Source of the DNA: Pyxicephalus adspersus
Lineage: Eukaryota; Chordata; Amphibia; Anura; Pyxicephalidae
Assembly (NCBI RefSeq): GCF_032062135.1
Contig: NC_092863.1
Location: 13,871,498 to 13,935,497 of the forward strand
Length of the DNA: 64,000 nt
Reading direction: 5' to 3'
The notes below the pieces were generated by a model. The model did not search any database and was not told the DNA's origin. It saw only the letters and a program-made list of their open reading frames with translations. This document shows positions 39,646 to 64,000 of this stretch, piece after piece (the stretch's first letter is position 1; the number at the start of each line of letters is the position of its first letter). A program made the translations under genes and the position numbers.

Positions 39646-40050
39646 CTGTGAATATAAAGTTATGGAAATATAAACATCAACATCAATTTAATGACCATAT
39701 AGAAAGTTTTATTACATTTATCAGATATCTGATCATATAACAGGTGAATATATCATGGGAGTGGTTCTTTATAATGGTGATGATGATCTACAATGGGTGA
39801 ATGGTTGGAAAATCTCTTTCCACTGGAATTGAAGGTCAGTTTTCACTCTCTGGGCCCCTCTGCAAATCACTTTCTTATAGTAGGTGATAAAATAAGTTTA
39901 TTATTCATACCTTACCCCGTCATGTAAATCGCTAGGTGTGACATCACCCCCCTCCACTAAGATTCCTGTGGAATGAAGTGCAAGCAAAATCACACACGAC
40001 ACTTCAGTCCCTACACTGTACACTATACAATGGGCTTCACCCACCTCTTG

Positions 40051-40180
40051 GATTGTAAGCTCTTCAGAGCAGGGTCCTCTCCTCCTCCTGTCTGCATCTG
40101 TCTGTCATTTGCAACCCCTATTTAATGTACAGCTCTGCGTAATATGTTGGCGCTATATAAATACAGTTTAATAATAATTG
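40051..40180. repeat. SINE/LINE 3' tail copy (GATTGTAAGCTCTTC type)
   Basis: It reads GATTGTAAGCTCTTCAGAGC, then AGGGTCCTCTCC, TGTCATTTGC, and ends AATATGTTGGCGCTATATAA plus ATAAT units. The same module recurs at 41730-41859, and its final GTTGGCGCTATATAAAT motif also ends the V-SINE at 40622-40917. Such shared tails are what the partner LINE recognises. Confidence 0.75.
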
Positions 40181-40621
40181 CATTAACCCATCTAAAAAAA
40201 TCTTTTGAAAATGACGACATTTCTGATCAGTGTCTGATTGATATATTGATTGAAATTGCCCGCTTCTTGCAAATTCCACCCCCCCAGCTCTGATCAGCAG
40301 GGGGCGCTCCCCAATTAGAGATAAGAGTATGTGGCGCTACTAAATTAAAGTGACCCCGCACAGGCAAAGAGAGCGTTCACTTTATGATGGCCATGCACAT
40401 AGTATGATGATCGTCACTTTAATCCTTGAAAAGTGATAATCTTTCACAAATCATTTGCACCATATGGAGAATCTGACCAATAAATAAATGTATTAAAATA
40501 AAATAAACCGTCCTGCTTGGTGGAAAATTTGATCAATAATTTTTTTCCTTCTAAATGATCATTTTTAATCAAAACAATGTCAGATGTGATAGAATCTAGG
40601 ACCAATCATTTGCGATAATCA

Positions 40622-40917
40622 GGCAGTATGGTGGCTCAGTGGTTAGCACTCTGGCCTTTGCAGCGCTGGGTCCCAGGTTCAAATCTCAGCCAGGACATTA
40701 TCTGCATGGAGTTTGTATGTTCCTCCTGTGTTTGCGTGAGTTTACTCCCACATTCCAAAAACATGCAATTAGGTTAATTGGCTTCCCCAAAATTGACCTT
40801 AGACTGTATAAAAGACATATGACTATGGTAGGGACATTGTATTGTGAGCCCCTTTGAAGGACAGCTATGGACTTTGTACAGCACTACATAGTATGTTGGC
40901 GCTATATAAATAATAAC
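40622..40917 (+). repeat. V-SINE, tRNA-derived, near full length
   Basis: The head has a tRNA-like Pol III promoter: box A at TGGCTCAGTGGTTAG and box B at GGTTCAAATCT. The middle is the V-SINE core domain, with TGCATGGAGTTTGTATGTTC, TGTTTGCGTG and CCCACATTCCAAAAACATG. The tail ends GTATGTTGGCGCTATATAAA and TAATAA. It lies in CCDC103 intron 1, antisense to that gene. The ORF at 40639-40857 is an artefact of this repeat. Confidence 0.85.
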
Positions 40918-41098
40918 ACTTGCCACACACCTAACAATCTGCTCTTATGTTACCTATATATAGTGCCTGATCAGATATGCAGAGATTGGATAGTATAGAC
41001 AAATACTGTACAAATATTTTATAGTTGTTTGCTGTATTTATATATAGCTAAATTATAATATTATTTGCATTGTAAAAACTTGTTATAATCCCACATAA

Positions 41099-41122
41099 CT
41101 TATATATATATATATATATATA
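41099..41122. repeat. TA dinucleotide microsatellite
   Basis: About twelve TA units, some 80 bp inside CCDC103 intron 1 from its donor. Confidence 0.85.
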
Positions 41123-41202
41123 ACATAAATATAAATAATTTCAAAGCCTGCACCGCAGAAACAATAATTAATAATAAATATAAAGAGATAACTACAACTT
41201 AC

Positions 41203-41290
41203 CTGCTTCGACCCAACTAATGCAGAGCATCAATTGCCATAGCAACCAAACTCCTTCCATTGATAACCAGACGAGCCAATCAGAAACCAG
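41203..41290 (-). other. CCDC103: CCDC103 non-coding first exon (5' end approximate)
   Basis: On the minus strand GGGTCGAAGCAG is followed by GTAAGTTG, a strong donor. Together with the acceptor before the ATG at 39645 this defines an untranslated first exon. The transcription start cannot be read from sequence; the upper bound given is a guess near the CCAAT box. Confidence 0.6.
41233..41246. promoter_or_regulatory. RFX X-box-like palindrome
   Basis: ATTGCCATAGCAAC differs from the RFX consensus palindrome GTTGCCATGGCAAC at only two positions and keeps the 2-base spacer. RFX2/RFX3 bind X-boxes near the start sites of ciliary genes. It sits about 30 bp from the CCDC103 exon-1 donor, so it is probably in or just next to the CCDC103 start region. 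Confidence 0.65.
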
Positions 41291-41459
41291 AACGTCAGGA
41301 GCCGCCTTTATCTCCTTAATAGGCGTCTAACGTAATGCCTGAAATGTATCTAGTTTATTCCGTGAATTAAAGAAAACGAAACTAAAGAAATGAAGGTTGT
41401 TGTTAAGAGCAGATTATAATTAAATAAAATAATGTTGTTTTGGTGTGTCGTGGCTTTCA

Positions 41460-41557
41460 GGCAACGACAGTCGGCCCTCATTAGTGAGTGTGTTCGGCGC
41501 GCTGGGTCCTTCGCTACTGCTGTCGCAGGAAGTGTTGTGTGGAAGCGGCGTGAGCGG
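41460..41557 (+). other. EFTUD2: EFTUD2 non-coding exon 1 (5' end approximate)
   Basis: GCGTGAGCGG is followed by GTAAGTGA, a consensus donor, in CpG-rich DNA. The next acceptor in phase with the ATG exon is at 44611. No start codon with a long frame is needed here; the 60-plus-codon frame at 41432-41641 runs through the donor and is not coding. The start coordinate is approximate. Confidence 0.6.
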
Positions 41558-41729
41558 GTAAGTGAATGGAACGTAGTTAGAACGTTCGTGGGGTATAAAG
41601 TTGGTAAATTAGGGGTTCTAAGCTGCTTCTTTTATGTCTGACAAGCTGACTTATGTCTGAAGAAAGAGTGACTGGAATGCTGGGGCTTGTTGTTGTAAAA
41701 TAATTCTAAAGTTAGTCACAAACATCCTA

Positions 41730-41859
41730 GATTGTAAGCTCTTCGGGGCAGGGTCCTCTCTATCTCCTGTGTGACTGTCCGTCATTTGCCACCCTTATTT
41801 ATTGTACACCTCTGTGTAATATGTTGGTGCTATATGAATCCTGTTTAATAATAATAATT
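41730..41859. repeat. SINE/LINE 3' tail copy in EFTUD2 intron 1
   Basis: Same module as 40051-40180 (ATTGTAAGCTCTTCGGGGCA to TGTTGGTGCTATATGAATCC), ending in ATAATAATAAT. Confidence 0.75.
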
Positions 41860-42321
41860 GGAGGCCATTTGTATGTGCAGACTGAAATAAAACATTAAAA
41901 TAACCATACCTTCCATAGACCATATAGTGCAAGGCCCTGAATGGAGATCAAATACATGGCGTGTATAATACTGAACTCCAGGAACAATATCCCTGTGCAT
42001 GCACAGCAAGGGTTAAATGCTTAAGAAAGTGGAAGTAAACCCAAAAATATAAATGAATGAATCCCGCAGATCCGTCTGGAGGTTTCTTCCATCGGGTCCC
42101 GTGTTGTCCCGGTACCCGTCTTTGGCCCAGCGCAGAGGTAGCACCAGGCGCAGCCATCTTTCTTCTTCTGGGTTCTTTTTCCTACGGCACCCTGACGTGA
42201 GATCGTCAATTTTTTCCCTATTGAAAGGGCTTCTTCTGTGCATGCCTGAGATACTCATAAGTATCCCAGGAGGGTCTGCGCTGTCATTCATTCATTCTAA
42301 CAAACAAAAGTTTTACTTTAA

Positions 42322-42505
42322 CCCCCTTAGCGGTAATCCTGAATGTGATGGGGTAACCTGAGCCACACTCGGGGTAGCTAAAAAAAAAAAAAAAAAACTT
42401 ACCTGGTCCCATCTGCGTTCTGCCCGTCGGATCCTATCCTCGGGCCGCGTCCTCTTCCTACCAATTTCCCCCGGCGAGTGCACTGACGTTCCTGGTGACG
42501 TTTAG
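42322..42505 (-). mobile_element. TTAA transposon family copy, truncated, inverted relative to 45150
   Basis: TTAA at 42318-42321 is followed by CCCCCTTAGCGGTAATCC and GAGCCACACTCGGGGTAGC, the end seen in reverse at 46430-46489. After an A-run the sequence matches, in reverse complement, the GC-rich part at 45520-45615 (CGTCACCAGG, CAGTGCACTCG, GAGGACGCGGCC). The other terminus with its inverted repeat is missing. Confidence 0.65.
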
Positions 42506-42679
42506 GTACGCTTTAAGGTCTCAGAGGCATGAAAATGACTTTCTTTGCTTATTCCCTGCCCCTGGATGGAATGTGTTCTATCTGACAGGACATCATCTGC
42601 ATCCTCACAATACAGGGCTGCTGCGTAAAGATCTGTAGAGCAGAGGCTGCATTGCATAGAGAAGGAAACTACGAGCGTT

Positions 42680-43110
42680 AAGGAATAAATAAGTCATATT
42701 TCCTTCTCCTTGGACTTTTACAAGCATTTGAGGATTGTGCCACTTCAATGGTCTAACTTTGGAGTTAGAGTTTAAAGTAAAACAAATCATATGGTGGATA
42801 GATAAAAGTTTCATGAGAATAAAGAATGGTATAGATGTACGGGCAATGTTCATATTTGAATATTTAGTTAGCAAGAGAGAACTCCCTAGTATGGAATTTT
42901 TTAGATATAGACCAGGGGTCTATGGGGTCTCCTAATAAATTAATAACAAGTTAGAGAAGTTTGAGCAAATTTGGGACGCGTGGGTGGAATATAATCTAGA
43001 TTGAATATTATCCTACCCATAAAGGGCATAATCCCTTTTAGAAATGTATTAACGTCAAAGTCTCTCCCCTCTTCTCCTATTCCCTCGTGTATCCCAGTTC
43101 AGATCTATTT
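42680..43110 (+). mobile_element. L1/Tx1-like LINE relic with internal deletion (EFTUD2 intron 1)
   Basis: One frame carries FIFEYLVSKRELPSMEFFRY (about 42850-42910), matching the 'LP...FFRY' region of L1-clade ORF2. About 40 bp later KFEQIWDAWVEYNLD with a stop matches the extreme C-terminus of such proteins. The hundreds of residues between them are absent, so the copy has a large internal deletion. A short 3' UTR follows. Confidence 0.55.
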
Positions 43111-43240
43111 TTACTAGGCTGGTAAAAAGAGCTGACGCAAACCCCAGATTACAGTGAAACGAAAGTAAAAAAATAATCTGTCGTGCACAATTGCACTTTT
43201 GTAACTAAACTCACATCACCTTGCTCCTTTACCTGGTTTT

Positions 43241-43320
43241 CTTCCAGGTTTGGGAACATTGGCCACCTTGATTGGCTAGGCCAGAATGATAAACCTCCCA
43301 CGCTCCCAGTTTGTAACATA
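43241..43320. repeat. Dispersed repeat fragment (CTTGATTGGCT type)
   Basis: GGCCACCTTGATTGGCTAGG here matches GGCCATCTTGATTGGCTGGG at 58009-58028, each followed by a short GC-richer stretch containing GGGAG or CTCCCA. Two related fragments imply an interspersed family; ends not defined. Confidence 0.4.
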
Positions 43321-43786
43321 CTTATTAAAGAAAACATTGGGAACAGGCAGGTGACTTTGTTTTATTGCAGAAAAGATATTACCTCGGTGTTCTCCCTAGC
43401 CCCTTTTAGCTGGTTGCACCACCCGTCACAATACAGCCACCTACAATTTCTTACCACCCAGTTTACATTATTTTTTGTCTTGAACACTGTATCTGTTCTG
43501 CAATGAAGAATCTGTCTGCTCACAATTTTTAATGTCCTAATGTTCTTGCTTTAAGCAGGGTTGATCAAAAATGTGACTTGTGCTTGTAATCATAAAGATG
43601 TTTTATTTGGTTTTCTAAGTACAACAATATAACAGCTTATAAATAATTTATTACATTTATTTTCTTTGTTGTCCTTGATATTTTCATTTAAGATGTGCTC
43701 TGTTGATAAACATAATTTTGTAGTGAGACTTTATTTTAAAGCAGAATATAGTCATTTTGGTAAAACATTAAACCTTCCCTTGTAAG

Positions 43787-43866
43787 GCTAGGTACACATG
43801 TCAGATAATTCTCATCTGAATATTGTTTCAGGGAAAACGAGAATCTGACATGTGTGCAGCCCCAGT
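43787..43866. repeat. Dispersed repeat fragment, GTACACATGT family
   Basis: GCTAGGTACACATGTCAGAT and later GACATGTGTGCAGCCCC are arranged as imperfect inverted ends, as in the 26880-27122 copy. Confidence 0.4.
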
Positions 43867-44622
43867 GTGTGGCTCCTGTCATCTAATGATTTGTCATTGC
43901 CATGGCTTTCCCAGTCCATTCCACTGCTGTGGTTCATGTAAAATCCCGTGTCCCCATGTGACATGGGCACATTGAAGCCAGAAACAATTTAGTGAAATGG
44001 TATGCACATACGTGGGATTTAAGAGTCACAAGCCAGCAAGAAGACTGAAAACCTCAGTGGGACTACCAGGGCATTTATAGATAACATTATGGTGCCTGCA
44101 GAAGACAGTACTGACACCTTAGGGTGGGGAACATCTCCATGGTAGTCATGTTTGGAGTAAAGGTGTGTTTTAGATGTGTTACTGACTGGATCTTATTTGA
44201 GTTTTTTGGGTATACCCGAATGGCACATACTGAATGGTTTTAGTGGAAAAGGGTTACATCTGAATTGTTGTCACTGTTTGAAGCCATGATTTTTCTGCAA
44301 AGTTCTGACACGCTCGGCTAAGAAAAAGCTTTGCAGTTAGTAAATCATGAATCCTGGGAGATTTCTTGTGTGACCTACAGACATTGGTAAAAAACCTGAC
44401 AGAAGTTCTGATCCTACCTTATTCTGTATAAGTGAAACAAAAATGTTTTAGATGGAGTTCAGCTTAGTTTTGTTGGATATGGTATAGTCTATGTGTCAAA
44501 TTTCTTCCTTTATGTCCTTATTTGTTGATTTGCTGGCCTGTCTTGTCAAATTAGGATACAAATATAATATTGGTTGATAAATCATTTACCATTTGCTTTG
44601 CTTACATTCAGGATCTGCAGAC

Positions 44623-60549
<15,927 letters not shown>

Positions 60550-60813
60550 GCGTAAAAGGAGGCTATCACTCAGGTTGTTGTCATTGTGGGCTGCTAGTAC
60601 AAACCCACCACCGCCAGCACAACTTTCCAGGTCAGCCATCCGTATTACTGTGTAGTAAGCCCGCAGTATGGATCCTTTTTCAGTCCTGGATGTGTTGTCT
60701 TTGAATTGGTTGAGCCCCCTGCCAGACGTGCTTTCCACAGAACTATGACATTTTTTTTTTATTCTAGGAGCTCGCCTTGTAATGTGTACATATTGTTTAT
60801 TTTTACTTGTTAA

Positions 60814-60819
60814 AATAAA
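60814..60819 (+). terminator. EFTUD2: EFTUD2 poly(A) signal
   Basis: AATAAA lies 265 bases after the stop codon, with a GATTGTTGGATT-type GT-rich stretch shortly downstream. This gives a 3' UTR of about 290 bases. Confidence 0.8.
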
Positions 60820-60883
60820 CTTACTGATTGTTGGATTACTACTTGAAAGTCAGTCTTTACTCTTTGTCCTAAAACAAGAATAC

Positions 60884-60889
60884 TTTATT
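60884..60889 (-). terminator. HIGD1B: Probable HIGD1B poly(A) signal
   Basis: TTTATT on the plus strand is AATAAA on the minus strand, about 1.1 kb after the HIGD1B stop. Another minus-strand AATAAA lies near 61260, so the choice is uncertain. If used, cleavage would fall near 60865. Confidence 0.45.
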
Positions 60890-61987
60890 TAAAGACCGCT
60901 GAACATGCAAAACAAGCAGATTGAGGAACAAAAAAGAATATTGTAAACATTTCCAAATATTTCTGAGCTAAATATATTAAATTCTGGGTCAAGATGTTAG
61001 AAAGACTTGCTTTTTGTACAGTGCTGACATTCAGAAACTTTTACTTTAAATGACTTCTGCAGTATTGTAGGTTTACTTGTTCTTCCTTTTCTGCTCCTAG
61101 GATTTGGTCAGTAAAGGGGTAGAATATTGTAATAAAGGAGAGTAAAGAGAAAACACCAGAAAACATATAAAGGTAAACTTCAGTTTGAAGTGGCCTTCCC
61201 ACACTAGATTTTTTTTAAAGAAAAACTATACTTCCTTTTTTCTAGTGATGTCATGACTAATTTATTGAAGTCACAAGTCATTCCTCCTCTGTTGGTGGTA
61301 GTGTGTGGTCCTTTACTGCACTGAACAGCACTCATGAATTGTGTGTCAATGATAAACTTGAGTTTAGAAACTGAACATCTGGGAACATCTAGTAGTGGAA
61401 AGGATGACCATTTAAAATGAACATTAAAATATAGGGGGCCTTTTATTATATTATTTGAAAGTCCAGTTTTGCTTTGAGGTAAACCTGCTATCAAAGACCA
61501 GGGCTCTTGGACTACTTCTGAATTTGTTATTCGTACCCTCTAACTTCCATAGTCTGAGAAAGTTTTGGTTCTAACAGCAGAGGAGAACTTAAGCTGCCTA
61601 TGATTTTACATGTAGCAAAGCCAGTGTTGTCAGCTCACTACAGAAAGTTAACATTTACAGCCTCAATTGCCAATAATCATTAGTTTGGATTCACATTTCT
61701 GCATTAAAACAATTAGTTTTCCTAAAATGGCAGAATATCTGCATAAAGAAATGTATATGTTTTTTTATTCCTATTTTTTTTTACTGCTGCCCAAGTTTAC
61801 TGTTCTGTGGGAATATACAATAGCCTACAAAATGTTAGTCTGTACAGGTGGGGAGAAGAAATGTATCTGTTTGCATGTATGTTAGATGCACTTTGTTTTA
61901 TATTCTAGATTAACATTTAAAAATAACCAATTAGATAAAAAAAAAAATACAAATGTTGGTTCCCAGGTTTGTAGCTGGTTGCATAAT
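60890..61987 (-). other. HIGD1B: Probable HIGD1B 3' UTR
   Basis: No gene is recognised between the HIGD1B stop and the EFTUD2 end. The ORFs here (61204-61494, 61667-61885) show no domain. The stretch fits a 3' UTR of about 1.1 kb. Confidence 0.45.
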
Positions 61988-62082
61988 CTATTCCTCATTG
62001 GTGTTTCCTTCAATTCGCTGCATTGACTCCCTCTCTGCCTTCTTCCGTTGTTTGTACTCCTTGTACATTGCATATGTTGTAC
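61988..62082 (-). CDS. HIGD1B: HIG1-domain protein (HIGD1B by synteny), last coding exon
   Basis: The exon starts after a TATCGGCAG acceptor on the minus strand and continues a split glycine codon. It encodes TTYAMYKEYKQRKKAERESM and RIEGNTNEE, then TAG. The TTYAMYKEY segment corresponds to the end of the second membrane helix and the exit loop of HIG1 type 1 proteins. The charged tail is longer and more acidic at its end than in HIGD1A. It joins in phase with the exon at 63728. Confidence 0.85.

Positions 62083-64000
<1,918 letters not shown>

Larger units (their letters stand above)
41203..41557. promoter_or_regulatory. Divergent promoter of CCDC103 and EFTUD2
   Basis: Only 355 bp separate the first-exon splice donors of CCDC103 (minus, 41203) and EFTUD2 (plus, 41557), so both first exons and their shared promoter lie in this interval. 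It is richer in CpG than the flanks, especially 41465-41557. It has a CCAAT box (AGCCAATCAG at about 41272), the X-box at 41233 and no TATA box at a plausible place for EFTUD2, as expected for a housekeeping gene. Confidence 0.65.

Noticed and set aside
40639..40857. tRNA gene suggested by box A and box B matches
   Set aside because: The boxes belong to a V-SINE head followed by the V-SINE core and tail; no cloverleaf-forming mature tRNA is evident.
41432..41641. ORF across the EFTUD2 first exon
   Set aside because: It crosses a consensus donor and is not continued in exon 2; the conserved start is at 44623.

Overview
This is vertebrate nuclear DNA, almost certainly from a frog. It is AT-rich, has spliced genes with short exons and long introns, and carries interspersed repeats of amphibian type: L1/Tx1-like LINE tails, tRNA-derived V-SINEs, TTAA-flanked and hAT-like non-autonomous DNA transposons, and fold-back MITEs. 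The placement within frogs (possibly ranoid) rests only on the look of the repeats. There is no microbial, plasmid or phage content, no CRISPR array and no sign of an intact retrovirus. Most of the window is non-coding. I could not run any search; all identifications come from reading translations against protein families I know.

Layout: (1) 1-4.7 kb holds the 3' half of C1QL1 (+). The exon-1 splice donor lies on the first bases of the window, and the last exon (3087-3266) encodes the C-terminal 59 residues of the gC1q domain. (2) About 4.7-37.2 kb is a gene-poor interval full of transposon relics and a 1.2 kb, 37-bp-unit minisatellite (about 29.6-30.8 kb). In human the corresponding interval carries KIF18B and GFAP; I see neither here. 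(3) 37.2-41.3 kb holds CCDC103 (-), complete, with three coding exons and a non-coding first exon, predicted 227 aa. (4) About 41.2-41.56 kb is a compact divergent promoter shared by CCDC103 and EFTUD2, with an RFX X-box-like palindrome and a CCAAT box. (5) 41.4-60.84 kb holds EFTUD2 (+), complete, with a non-coding exon 1 and 27 coding exons in consistent phase, predicted 974 aa (the U5 snRNP GTPase, Snu114 in yeast). (6) 60.87-64 kb holds the last two exons of a HIG1-domain gene on the minus strand, HIGD1B by synteny, convergent with EFTUD2; its 5' part lies beyond the window.

The gene order HIGD1B-EFTUD2-CCDC103-(gap)-C1QL1 and all orientations match human 17q21.31, so the window is a conserved syntenic block. 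The genes share neighbourhood rather than pathway: C1QL1 is a secreted synaptic adhesion ligand, CCDC103 a ciliary dynein-arm assembly factor, EFTUD2 a core spliceosome GTPase and HIGD1B a small mitochondrial membrane protein.

The points most worth a second look are the missing GFAP/KIF18B interval, the X-box in the shared promoter, a 5'-truncated LINE in EFTUD2 intron 10 with a perfect 17-bp target duplication at a canonical endonuclease site, a LINE nested in a TTAA-flanked transposon in EFTUD2 intron 2, near-abutting poly(A) signals of EFTUD2 and HIGD1B, the minisatellite, and one unexplained 103-codon ORF with a membrane segment at 10.8 kb.
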